A program made the position numbers and the translations under genes. A stretch of DNA of 64,000 nucleotides from Incurvaria masculella (taxonomy: Eukaryota; Arthropoda; Insecta; Lepidoptera; Incurvariidae). This document shows positions 21,878-31,915 of this stretch, piece by piece. The first letter of the stretch is position 1; the number at the start of each line of letters is the position of its first letter. The stretch is taken from NCBI GenBank assembly GCA_946894095.1, contig OX335652.1, positions 11,741,001-11,805,000 of the forward strand. Direction: 5' to 3'. The notes beneath the pieces are model-generated. The model worked only from the letters and a program-made list of their open reading frames with translations, ran no database searches and was not told where the DNA came from.

Positions 21878-22145
21878 CGTCGTTCGTGGTTCTGATTCTA
21901 CGTTTTACTGTAGGTCTCCTTTAATACTAACACACAAAGATGGTAGAGCTAATCCCACTCAGGTTGGTACCATTGCATTGATTGAACGATGATAGACGCG
22001 TCAATGAATGTTGTCCGTGTTTTCCATTCAGTTTAATATAGTTGTGCTATAAAAGGAAAATCCTGCAATGGCACCTAGTTCCCCAGAGTTGTGTTGGGCT
22101 AATATCGTGATAGTTGGTGTGGTATTAGCCATCGATGACCAGTGA
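21878..22145 (+). repeat. SINE body and tail, head missing
   Basis: Carries the shared body (CAGGTTGGTACCATTGCATT) and tail (GTGTGGTATTAGCCATCGATG) of the SINE group; the head is not recognisable. Confidence 0.6.
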
Positions 22146-22309
22146 GCAATTAATATTGGCACTGGACAAGAAATATCCTGTTCCGATCGTTTAAAATTAT
22201 TTGTTTTGCATTTAGGTCGTTTTGCTTTTTACAACAGTCTTTCTACCGTTCCAGTCCTAGCCGTTGATTGGTCAGTTAGGGTGGCGTGACTTGAAGAATT
22301 CATTATCTT

Positions 22310-25300
22310 AAATCAAAGTTAGAAGTCTTGAAATAAGAAACTCAATATTTAAAATTAAGAAAGTCAGTCTTGAATGAAAACTTGAAGATTTTTTTATTAA
22401 AATTGTTTTATTTCAAGACATTCAGTCTTAGAGAAACATTAAAGGAGTTTATTTAAAGAAACAAAATATTTAGAAGGAAGCAAATCTCTCTTGAACATTA
22501 AAACTTGAACATTATTATTTTCAAAATTGATTCGATCTAAAATATTTAGGCTTACGTAAACACTAGCATAGTTTAAGTTAATAGGTAATCTAAATTTGTC
22601 CTACCGAACACTTGCTTGAATGAACACTTGAAATGATTTTTTTTTTTATAATTATGTATCGCATGCAACACATTCAGTTTTACTTACATAAACGCTGATT
22701 TTAAAAATCCAACTTTGTCAAACGAAAAACTTTCTTAAATGATGATATATATTTCGATGACATCGTTGTCGTGATCTAACAACAGATATTCTAATAACTA
22801 TGGATTTATACAAGTACAAATATGTTAGTCATTTAAGTTTTGGATACAAATATACTTTTCTTTCCAATGTTTTTATCATACTAAATCCAAGTATAGATAA
22901 TCACCCAATTGGATTCATCACATTGGCGTGAGGACAAATAGATATTAGCCAAAATATTAAGTTATTGATGATCGTCCAAAAAAATATATGTACATTGGAA
23001 TCAAATCGTTTTGCTTGACTACACCAGTATTTTAAGTTCACCCATCCTAGCTATCGATTGGTCGGTTACGTTAAGTTAGGTTAGGTTAGGTGTGTTGGGT
23101 TTGGTTAGGTTAGGTTAGGTTAGGTTGGGTTAGATTAGGTTAAGTTGGGTAAGGTTAGGTTAGGTTAACTTAGGTTAGGTTACGTTAGATTACGTTAGGT
23201 TAGACGAATAGATGTAAAACAATATTAAGGTTAGGTTAGGTTAGGTTACGTTAGTTTACGTTAAGTTGAGTTAGGTTACATTAGGTTACGTTAGGTTCCA
23301 TTTGGTTAAGTTAGGTTATGTTAGGTTACGTGTGGAAATGTTAAATTACGTTAGGTATATTAGGCTAGGTTAGGTTAAGTTTAAAGAATCTAAATAAATC
23401 AAACGAAGAAAGGGTCGCTTAAATAAATATATATTTTTTGAGATAGTCCATTTATTTAAAACACGAGCTTAGTTTAGTAGAAGAATGTAAATACTAGAAA
23501 CGTAGGTTCGTTCGGTTCGGTTAAAACTTCGAGAAGACCTCTTTTCTTAATCAGACATACATAAACACTGTTATAATTTATTTAAACAATCTAAGTATTT
23601 CAAATGAAGAAAATCTCTCTTCAATGGAAAATTGATAATGCTTGTTTTTGAGAAAATATCCTTTATCTTAATCTAAGACTTTCAGTTTTACATAAAGACT
23701 ATCATAATTTATTTGAAGAATCAAAATATTTCAAATGAAGAAAATGTCTGTTAAATTGAGACTCGATGATTCTTTTTTCCAGATAATCCATTGTCTTAAT
23801 CTAAGACTTTAGGTTTTACATTAACAATAGCATAATTTATCTGAAGAATCTAAATATTTCAAATGAAGACAGCATTTCTTTAATGGAAAATTTATGATAT
23901 TTTTGTTTTGAGAAGAATCCTTTTCTTAACCTAAGACTTTTAGTTTTGCAGAAACACTATCATAGTTTATTTCAAGAATCTATATATTTCAAATGAAAAA
24001 AATCTCTCTTCAATGGAAAATTGATAATGCTGGTTTTTGAGAATATCCTTTATCTTAATCTAAGACTTTCAGTTTTACATAAAGACTATCACAATTTATT
24101 TGAAGAATCAAAATATTTCAAATGAAGAAATTGTCTGTTAAATTGAGACATGATGATTCTTTTTTCCACATAATCCATTGTCTTAATCTAAGACTTTAGG
24201 TTTTGCATTAATACTAGCATAATTTATCTGGAGAATCGAATTATTTCAAATTAAGACTGCATTTCTTGAATGAAAATTTATGATATTTTTTTTTGAGAAG
24301 ATCACTTTTCTTAACCCAAGACTTTCAGTTTTGCAGCAACACTATCATAGTTTATTTCAAGAATCTAAATATTTCAAATGAAGAAAATCTCTCTTCAATG
24401 GAAAATTGATAATGCTTTTTTTGAGAATATCCTTTATCTTAATCTAAGACTTTCAGTTTTACATAAAGACTATCACAATTTATTTGAAGAATCAAAATAT
24501 TTCAAATGAAGAAATTGTTTGTTCAATTGAGACGTGATGGTTCATTTTTCCACATAATCCATTGTCTTAATCTAAGACTTTAGGTTTTGCATTAACACTA
24601 GCATAATTTATCTGAAGAATCTAATTATTTCAAATGAAGACTGCATTTCTTGAATAGAAAATTTATGATATTTGTTTTTGAGAAGATCATTTTTCTTAAC
24701 CCAAGACTTTCAGTTTTGCAGAAACACTATCATAGTTTATTTCAAGAATCCAAATATTTCAAATGAAGAAAGTGTCTCTTCAATGAAAAATTCATGATTC
24801 TTTTTTTGAGAATTGCCCTTATCTTAATCTAAGAATTTCAGTTTTACATGAACACTATTATAGTTTGTTTTAAGAATTTGAACATTTTGAACGAAGAAAT
24901 TCTTGCTTGATTTAAAACTTGAAGAATGTTTTCTAACAACAATTTCCGTTGACTAAATCTAAGAAATTTAAAGTTTTACATTACCATTTGCAGAGTAATT
25001 TTGAGATTCTTGTCATTTAGAATAACGCTAATGTATGCTTAATGGAAGAAACATGTTGGTTTTAATTTAAGATCTAATTTCTTAAAACATGAATGTCGTT
25101 ATTTTACCATAACAATTTTGAATTTTGACATAACATTTAATGATTTACATCAACAATATATTCTTAAAATAAGAATATTAATGACTGTTTGGTTTTAAGA
25201 CTTACGTGTACTCAATTTAACATCGAGAATTGTTGCAATAAGAATTTAACTTGTCTTGGATTAAGCATACTACCTTTTTTCAATTCGAAGTATTCTCAAG

Positions 25301-25470
25301 TCTTAGATTAACATAAATTGTCTTCATCCAAGAAATATTTTTGACACTATTAAATTCTTACATTACGAATTTTCATTACTTTAGTTCAAGTTCATAGAGT
25401 AAACTTAAGAAATTGTTGTCTTAATCCAAGAATTAAATGCTGACAATATTTATTTTCTTAATTCAAGCAA
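22310..25470. repeat. Right subterminal array, ~129-bp units in a three-unit pattern
   Basis: The core AGAATCTAAATATTTCAAAT followed by GAAG recurs about every 129 bp from about 23,590 to 24,760, with more diverged units on both sides. Three unit types alternate: type a (AAAATCTCTCTTCAATGG) near 23,605, 23,990, 24,375; type b (GTCTGTTAAATTGAGA) near 23,745, 24,130, 24,515; type c (GCATTTCTT) near 23,868, 24,253, 24,645. This gives a higher-order period of about 386 bp. The left end of the transposon has different units. Confidence 0.8.
23060..23375 (+). repeat. Degenerate TTAGG tract (interstitial telomere-type repeat)
   Basis: Many TTAGG units, mostly in runs of two to five, broken by TTACG, TTGGG and TTAAG variants. 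It lies inside the right subterminal array, not at a chromosome end. TTAGG is the insect telomere repeat, but interstitial copies are common in insect genomes. Confidence 0.75.
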
Positions 25471-25472
25471 TC

Positions 25473-25485
25473 TTTTTTTACCGTG
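25473..25485 (-). repeat. Right terminal inverted repeat of nested element
   Basis: TTTTTTTACCGTG on +, the exact inverse of 16,108-16,120, followed by the TG duplicate at 25,486-25,487 and then the continuation of the Helitron repeat unit (GGACTGTTCGGG). Confidence 0.9.
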
Positions 25486-26209
25486 TGGGACTGTTCGGGT
25501 ATCTCCGCAGCCTGTTGAGATGCTAGATACTCAGCATGATGTCGACGTCGATCCTGGGACTGTTCGGGTGTCTCCGCAGCCCGTTGAGATGCTAGATACT
25601 TAGCATGATGTCGACGTCGATCCTGGGATGTTTCGGGTGTCTCCGCAGCCCGTTCAGATGCTAGATACTCAGCATGTTGTCGACGTCGATCCTGGGAGTG
25701 TTCGGGTGTCTCCGCAGCCCGTTGAGATGCTAGGTAGATACTCAGCATGATGTCGACGTCGATCCTGGGACGTTTCGGGTGTCTCCGCAGCCCGTTGAGA
25801 TGCTAGGTAGATACTCAGCATGATGTCGACGTCGATCCTGGGACGTTTCGGGTGTCTCCGCAGCCCGTTCAGTTGCTAGATATTCAGCATGTTGTCGACA
25901 TCGATCCTGGGACTGATCGGGTATCTCCGCAGCCCGTTGAGATGCTAGATACTCAGCATGATGTCGACGTCGATCCTGGGACTGTTCGGGTGTCTCCGCA
26001 GCCCGTTGAGATGCTAGATACTCAGCATGCTGTCGACGCCTATCTTGGGTCTGCTCTGATGTCTCGGCAGCTCTAGAAGCTGCCTCGTGCTCTGCCTGTT
26101 CAAGCCTTCGCAGTTCGGCTTGTGAAAACGTCTCGTTAAGTCTAGCGACTTTCAAAGTTCGAGCTTTATTAGAGCTTTGGGAAAGATTAGACTTACGCTT
26201 TCGGGGCAT
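25486..26209 (-). pseudogene. Helitron N-terminus: start and proximal repeat half, frameshifted
   Basis: The ATG at 26,209 opens a basic N-terminus (MPRKRKSNLSQSSNKARTLK) that could serve nuclear localisation, then a short Glu/Ala-rich linker and seven to eight 23-residue units like those at 15,493-16,107. Two adjacent units carry the same extra GTAG (CTAGGTAGATAC instead of CTAGATAC, near 25,731 and 25,805), making 73-bp units. Each shifts the frame, so the 155-codon frame ends at 25,742 and a different frame continues to 25,458. The nested transposon then cuts the region. Confidence 0.85.
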
Positions 26210-26756
26210 AATTCTTAGTACGTGCTTTTTCTACACTTTCAAAAAATACAGTACGGTAGTTATTATTATGTTTATAACTTTGAAAATTTAATTCTTGCCT
26301 ATTTAATTCAAATTACTTTAAGTACAACGCGTTTTTAAAAAATTACTGTTTGAAAATTTGAAAAACGAACACAACCGTCAATGACGTCTGCCCTCACGCG
26401 TCTGCCCGTGTTCGGGTAGCGTACTCAGCCATGAGCGCCTTCTTCGCCCGCCTTGCCCGCCCCCGGCGGACCGCTCCCCGCCCCCAGCTCCGCTCCCCGC
26501 CATCGCCTCCGCCTGCTGTGAAGTAGCACCTGACTAACGGCATCGTTATCGCAGCCCCGTGAAAGTTCGAAAGCTATAAGCCCATGGGCACAATATTGTT
26601 ATAAATTGTAGCCTATGTGTTATTCTGATGTATAAGCTATATTATTGTAAAGTTTCATTAAAATCCATTCGGTAGTTTTTACGTGAAAGAGTAACAAACA
26701 TCCATCCATCCATCCATCCATTATTACAAACTTTCCCCTTTATAATATTAGTAGGA
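26210..26756 (-). promoter_or_regulatory. Helitron 5' region: terminus and GC-rich leader
   Basis: Starts at 26,756 with TCCTACTAATATTATAAAG, then a GGAT microsatellite and TTACTCTTTCACGTAAAAAC, the typical lepidopteran Helitron 5' sequence. A C/G-rich block at about 26,385-26,520 precedes the ATG and probably holds the promoter. No further signal can be assigned. Confidence 0.75.
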
Positions 26757-27822
26757 TAATATTTCGTTTAAAACTTTGCGCTGGTCAATGACATTCAAAT
26801 GTGTTTGAAGACAAAAGCTCTTCTTTTTCACTAAACCTTATTATAACTGCATCATGGAGTAATCTTTCATCGTTTTCTACTCCATTGCAGGCAAAAATGA
26901 TTCATACCATACGAAAATTATATTTGATGCAGCAGGACAAGTATAGGGGGGGGGGGGGGTGGAAGCGCAGTGTGATGGCACGGGGAAGAGGCAAAGGGGG
27001 GAGGTAGGGAAAAATGGAGGCGGCTAAATCGTTGTCATTGTGTAAATTAGCAAATGACATTCGACTGGAGGTCGCGTAGGTATTCGCACGAGGCGTTTAA
27101 TCGTCCTCCAGCTTACGCCGCGAGGGGGCGGGTCTGTCGCCACGCAGGTGGAAATTGCTGCTGTCACCGTACAATTTGTTCACGTGAATTCGCCGAAATG
27201 TATTAAGGTAGGCATTTTTCTGATGTTTCACCTATGTTCTAACACATGTGAACTCAATTAATCCTTACAAAGGGTTCTCTACTCTGCATGTAACGTGTCT
27301 GTGAATCCACAATGATACGGATTTGTACTACAATTATCGACATCAAATATCGACACCGGAGATGCAAAAATATATTTTCAAATGTGTGCAGCAATTTACA
27401 AAATGGAATATTAAATGTATCAAATGGTGATAAATACAAAATGAACTTCATCCCTGATCCATAGATTAAATAAGAAAGTATACATAGCTAACGTCATATA
27501 ACGTACAACATCGCCGAAAACTGTTTATTTTGCTGGTACTGACATTACTGACCAGCGCCATCTGCCGTCACTGCCAGAACTATTCCGTTATTATATTAAG
27601 CTTGATTCCAAATGTTGCCTATGTAGGCGTGATGAAAACTTTAAATTTTAACTAAACATTAAGTAGTACCTTTTTTTAAAATATATCATTGATATTCATT
27701 GTTTTCTATTTGATTTATTCTGAACTGTGAATTGCAATGCCACCTGTAGACTTGTATTATCCATATTTAACATTGGTAGGACTTTAGCAGTACATCCCTT
27801 TCTCTTTAGTCTACGTCCAGGC
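26757..27822. other. Intergenic with G-run and hairpin
   Basis: A 14-base G run near 26,946-26,959 is followed by purine-rich sequence with several further G tracts. CTGGAGG...CCTCCAG at 27,065-27,112 forms a hairpin. No gene recognised. Confidence 0.45.
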
Positions 27823-28047
27823 GGCCTATTCCTGGAATTCCGTAATCAAGAATCAGGAATCCCGAGTCTAGAAAACCGCTTTTATTACGAAGTTTAAAGC
27901 GATTTTTTCGACGGAAAACCTTGATTCATTGTAATACTATGCTCCAGAAATCTTTTCGTAAAGAAAATCTCATTAAAAATCGCTAAATAAGCGGTTTTAT
28001 AGACTCAGGATTCCCGATTCCTAGTTACGGAATCCCAGGAATAGGCC
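27823..28047. repeat. MITE family A, copy 2 (foldback)
   Basis: Best-preserved copy. Ends are GGCCTATTCCTGGAATTCCG and the inverse CGGAATCCCAGGAATAGGCC, with long internal pairing (AATCAGGAATCCCGAGTCTA against TAGACTCAGGATTCCCGATT). Non-coding. Confidence 0.8.
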
Positions 28048-28349
28048 AGCTGATCCATTGTCTATGATCAATGTCGGTTCATCGGTAAGAGGGAATTATA
28101 ACAAAGATAATACTAATATTATAGTTTGCTTGATCCACTAAAGTTTTTTACCAGGAAATCCAAATCTGTTATTTTCACCTCAGATAATATAAAAATGCCT
28201 ACGAATAAGAACATAGAAAATAAGGAATATTTTGCAAGAATATATTCCATCATAACCACGAACAACCTGCGGCTAGACTGTTCCAAGCAACAGGAAAATA
28301 AAAGCGGAGTCCGTAATAAAAAGAGTTATTTTGTGCAATATAAGGTTGA

Positions 28350-28788
28350 TTTAGATATAAAGGTTGCGCGGAGGGTTGAGGGGGCGGTGCGGGGCCGGCG
28401 CGGGGGGGCGAGGGGAGGGGGTGGGGGCGCGCGGCGTGGGCGAGCGACTCCGCCCTGCGCCGTCGAAGCCACCAGTGAAGGATCTGCGCCGCCCCAGAAG
28501 CACGCGTCGCGCGCTTTCCCCAACTGTCAGCTCCACAGAACCCCCTGAGCCACCGAGGCGGAGAAACCAGCCGGACGGTCCGTTCCAAATTCAAATCCGG
28601 ACAGTTTTAATTTGGAATTGTATTTTAGTTCGGGGGCGGTAAACAAGGTGCGATCGAATCGCGAGCCGTTATTTTGAATCGTGCGGGACCGGCGACAGTG
28701 GAGTGCCGTGCCGTGCCGGCGGTGGTGACAGTGTGCCCCGCTTGTGTTGTGCGCTAAACTGCTGGAAGACAACCTTAAGTCGGCGTTG
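28350..28788 (+). promoter_or_regulatory. CpG-rich island with candidate first exon and splice donor
   Basis: GC-rich sequence with many CpGs and G tracts (28,375-28,440), then a segment reading like an untranslated leader up to GTCGGCGTTG|GTGAGTACAG, a near-consensus splice donor at 28,788/28,789. No start codon context or partner exon can be linked inside the window, so it could be the first exon of a host gene continuing elsewhere. Overlapping frames on both strands here are composition artefacts. Confidence 0.4.
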
Positions 28789-28913
28789 GTGAGTACAGAG
28801 AACCTCCATTTATTTTTCTATTATACAAACATTATGCGCACATAAGTAAAATACTATTATCAAGGCCACTGAGCTATTTATAAGTTCCATAAAAAGAACT
28901 TAACCTTTTTACG

Positions 28914-29062
28914 GAACTGGACATGGATCGCTAATACGACTAAATACTGCCAAGATATCAGCCCGTCTACATTGAACTGAATAGAAAACCTAGAAAATTT
29001 TCGTTATTGCTTCGATGTTTTTTTCATTTTAGCGATGGTACCAACCCTGGTGGAATTATTGG
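28914..29062 (-). repeat. SINE body fragment
   Basis: Diverged copy of the common SINE body (GGACATGGATCGCTAATAC at the tail end, AGCGATGGTACCAACCC in the body). The head is absent. Confidence 0.5.
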
Positions 29063-29149
29063 TTGCATTTGTATACATCACGTGAAGCGCCAGTTACTTG
29101 AACACCGATGAATTTCTTGCAAAGTCACGTTATCGGTCTACAACATTTC

Positions 29150-29385
29150 AATAAGTATTGCACGGCATGTAATTTGAGTACTGCGTAAGATGTATAATCA
29201 GTATGGCATGGTATGTAGCATCAGTAGCAAGTGACTTTAACGTCAGTACTGCATGACTTGTGACATAAGAACTGCGTGACCTATAACATCAGTACTCTGT
29301 CTGTATATATTATTTGACTCTAGGACACGTAGCATACATACTTGCGGCATGAATGTAACATCAGCACTGCTCGGCATACAACATC
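29150..29385. repeat. 23-bp minisatellite, first part
   Basis: Imperfect units near GTAACATCAGTACTGCGTG plus four more bases (23 bp). The same repeat continues at 30,845-31,045 after a 1.45-kb block of nested repeats. Confidence 0.65.
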
Positions 29386-29569
29386 ACTTCCCTGCCGCAC
29401 CGCCAGGATATGGAACTGTCTGGCGGCGGTTACCTTTCCTTATACCTATAACCTCGGAGTCTCGTGGGAAGCGTAATTTGAGCAAGCTTGATGGCTCACA
29501 GATAGTCCGAAAATCAGCTGGTATGCTGCCTCGCTGAGCCTGGTTTCAAGCGACGTGGTGTATTTGTTT

Positions 29570-29723
29570 GAAAAATGTTACGGCTTTTTACGCGGTGGGA
29601 AGAGACAGAAGTCGTCTGCTGCGTACGAACGTGGCGGATGCCTCCTTGACAACGGGCTGAACAATTAGATCGAAACGTCGGAGAATGTCTCTTCCCGCCG
29701 CGTGAAAAGCCGTAAAATTTTTC
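29570..29723. repeat. Inverted repeat with GAAACGTCG core, possibly Penelope-like
   Basis: Arms 29,570-29,608 (GAAAAATGTTACGGCTTTTT...AGAGACA) and 29,686-29,723 (TGTCTCTTCCC...GTAAAATTTTTC) are inverted copies. The centre holds GATCGAAACGTCGG, the same GAAACGTC word as the hammerhead-like site at 5,232, preceded by a looser CTGAACA. The arrangement parallels 4,881-5,302. Confidence 0.4.
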
Positions 29724-29970
29724 AAAGATGTTTAACGACCGCGGTAATCTCAAAAGTATCAGAGGTATATTTGGCTTTTCTGAGCGCCTTTGGTCTTCAG
29801 CACATCCATACCGGCTTTTTATAAAAAAAAAAATTTAACAAAAAAAATAACTGACTTCAAAGAAAAGGCACTAAAAAGTAAAAAATAATTTCCATTTTTG
29901 TAGTTACGATTTCTGTTATTTTTTGAGTCGGCGTCAGCCGGGCACGCGCTGCGCCACTCAAGAGAACCTA

Positions 29971-30378
29971 GCGGCTCGTAGCCTAGTAGCGCGGGGACTG
30001 GCCTAGCGTACCAGCGGCCTGGGTTCAATACCGACATGCACCACTGACTTTCTCTTTCCGAGTTCGATAAGTGCATTTCGTCACGAATGCGAGCTGCTCC
30101 ATGGTTCGGAATCCATGTAAAACTGTAGGTCCCCTTCCCCTACTAGGTGGTAGGGTTTAAGCCCGCCCGGGTTGGTACCATCGCATTGGATGAAAAGATG
30201 GTCGAAGCGGCAATGAAAAATTATCCGTGTTTTCCATCCAGTTCAATGTAGCCGTGCTCATAAAGGGAAGGTCCTGGCATGGCACCTAATTCCTTCGGGA
30301 ATGTGGTGTATTGGGCTAATATCATAACGGTAGTTATGTGGTATTAGCCATCCATGTCAGGTCGCATAAAAAAAAAAA
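29971..30378 (+). repeat. SINE with tRNA-derived head
   Basis: The head has an A-box-like TAGCCTAGTAGCG and a B-box-like GGGTTCAATACCG, then GTGCATTTCGTCACGAATGC, and then the same body and tail as the 5S-headed copies (TAGGTCCCCTTCCCCTACTA; GTGGTATTAGCCATCCATG; poly-A). Complete and well preserved. Confidence 0.75.
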
Positions 30379-30425
30379 CCTAACCCAACCTAACCTAACC
30401 TAACCTAACCTAACCTAACCTAACC
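30379..30425. repeat. (CCTAA)n tract
   Basis: About nine CCTAA units (one CCCAA), directly after the SINE poly-A tail, inside the loop of the foldback repeat. It is the complement of the TTAGG telomere-type repeat. Confidence 0.85.
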
Positions 30426-30844
30426 TTGGCTGACACCGACTCAAAAAATAACAGAAATCATAACTACAAAAATGGAAATTATTTTTTACTTTTTAGTGCT
30501 CTTCTTTGAAGTCGGTTATTATTTTTTGTTAATTTTTTTTGTTTATTTTTAGTGAATCTGAAGTACACTTACTAATTTGTACACGTCCTTTCCAATAAAA
30601 AAACAATCACCGAACTCGGTTGGCGTTATATTGAGTTATTCGTCCATTTGTCGCGCACATCTTAATACAAATTTAAGACTTTTATGATTTTCTCATGTAT
30701 ATCATTGTCAGAACTTAACCAAATGGGACCACTTGGGAAGCACTAGCTATCATTTAAAAAATAATCATCAAAATCGGTTCACCCAGGCAAAAGTTATGAG
30801 GTAACAAACATAAAAAAAAAAAACAAAAATAAACATACAGACGA

Positions 30845-31045
30845 ATGTGTCATGTAAAATCAGTACGGCGAGGCGCGTACCATCAGTATAATACGTGGAA
30901 TGTAACATGAGAAATGTGCGACATTTGCCATCAGTGCCGCGTGAAATGTAACAATAGTACAGCGTGGTATGTAACATCAGTACCACATGGCATGTAACAT
31001 AAGTACTGCGTGCCATGTAACATCAGTACTGTATGCCGTGTCGGT
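30845..31045. repeat. 23-bp minisatellite, second part
   Basis: Units such as GTAACATCAGTACCACATGG then CAT and GTAACATAAGTACTGCGTGC then CAT, in exact 23-bp register near 30,970-31,040. It continues the array at 29,150-29,385. Confidence 0.7.
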
Positions 31046-31218
31046 ACAATTCACGTATAAACTTTAATGGCGATTGTTGCCTAGAAATAGGGCTTTCACT
31101 TATACTGACACGTCAAGAGGTGACACATCCTTAGTGATAATTAACTAGATAAGCCATTAAAGTGAAGTGGAGGCGAACGTATGTTGCATGTAACTACTGT
31201 TACATATACATACAATTC

Positions 31219-31255
<37 letters not shown>

Positions 31256-31290
31256 ATAATAAAACAAAAAAAATAATAAATAATAAAAGA
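31219..31290. repeat. TAA microsatellite at the 5' boundary of the retrotransposon
   Basis: (TAA)n followed by impure AT repeats directly upstream of the R4/Dong-like element. A matching (TAA)n lies at its 3' end (35,622-35,643). Confidence 0.8.
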
Positions 31291-31915
31291 CCTGTCAAAA
31301 CTGACGGACGGCATTTTATCTGCAAAATTTACAAAAAACAGTTTTCTTGAGTAATTAGCGCCGAGGCGGAACTAGAAGAAATATTCTCAAAGCAATAGTC
31401 GGGGCTCTAGCGAGACTGCATCGAGCAAGCAGCGGCGGCAACTCACGACCGCTCCGCTCCCACCGACTCCACTACGCTTCAGCTGCTCACGCGGCCGTCT
31501 GAGCCGGTGCCGCCACACCGTCCACAGGCAGACTACAGTATTAGCAAACGGAAACCGGTAATCGGCAACCACCAACGGCACGCGGCAGTACAAGCAACAG
31601 AAGTGCTCCGCGCCGGTGCTCCCAGCGCACGACTTTACCAGCCCGCCAAGCACCTGCAGTGCTTTACTGCTGTAACCCCGCACCTGCGACCCAACACCCC
31701 CGCCGCTCGCTGACTCCACCAAACACATCAAAACATTCAAAGTTAATATCCAAGTCTACGTACCTTGCTCAGTTCATCGGCCTCCAATTATGAGACTTTT
31801 TCCTGTTAATTGTTTAATAATTTTAATAATTTTAGTAGATTAGTTTATTTCGGCAAATCTTCGTTTGAATATCTCTACTAAATTTAAAAAATATATGCAT
31901 AAAAATATGTAGGTG

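Larger units (their letters stand above)
16108..25485. mobile_element. Nested 9.4-kb DNA transposon, CACGGTA termini, unclassified
   Basis: The left end starts CACGGTAAAAAAA and the right end finishes with its exact inverse, TTTTTTTACCGTG. Flanks are GATCCTG and TGGGACTG. The uninterrupted Helitron repeat unit reads GATCCTGGGACTG, so the insertion duplicated TG. Subterminal tandem arrays follow at both ends, an arrangement known in CACTA/EnSpm-type (CMC) elements, whose ends also begin CAC. I find no recognisable transposase. The centre holds candidate exons of a small minus-strand gene and several younger SINE/LINE insertions. CMC affiliation is an inference. Confidence 0.85.
10401..26756 (-). 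mobile_element. Helitron with both termini, split by a nested DNA transposon
   Basis: Read on the minus strand, it begins TCCTACTAATATTATAAAG at 26,756 and ends at 10,401 with a hairpin (ACCCG-8 nt-CGGGT) followed by ACCGCAGCTAG. Flanking host bases are A and T, the AT insertion preference of Helitrons. Inside, in order, are a 5' untranslated region, an N-terminal region with 23-residue repeats, a Cys-containing segment and the Rep-helicase. A 9,378-bp element interrupts it; without that element and one TG duplicate it is about 6.98 kb, a normal size for an autonomous Helitron. Helitrons move by rolling-circle-type replication. This copy is probably not autonomous now because of frameshifts upstream of the Rep-helicase. 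Confidence 0.93.
29836..30830. repeat. Lepidopteran foldback repeat (copy 1) with insertions in its loop
   Basis: The left arm (AACTGACTTCAAAGAAAAGG ... TTTTTTGAGTCGGCGTC, to about 29,970) pairs with 30,428-30,535 (GACACCGACTCAAAAAATAA ... TTTGAAGTCGGTTATT). The sequence to 30,830 (TTGTACACGTCCTTTCC, AAAATCGGTTCACCCAGGC) matches 43,270-43,545. In copy 2 (43,005-43,545) the loop is only about 40 bp; here it holds a SINE and a CCTAA tract. Confidence 0.7.

Noticed and set aside
23060..23375. True telomere
   Set aside because: The tract is short, degenerate and embedded between transposon sequences.
25486..26040. Regular repeats resembling a CRISPR array
   Set aside because: Units are contiguous 69-73-bp coding repeats without unique spacers, in an animal genome.
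28250..28642. Several overlapping Arg/Pro-rich frames of 61-140 codons on both strands
   Set aside because: Caused by GC-rich composition of the CpG island; frames on both strands overlap and have no homology.
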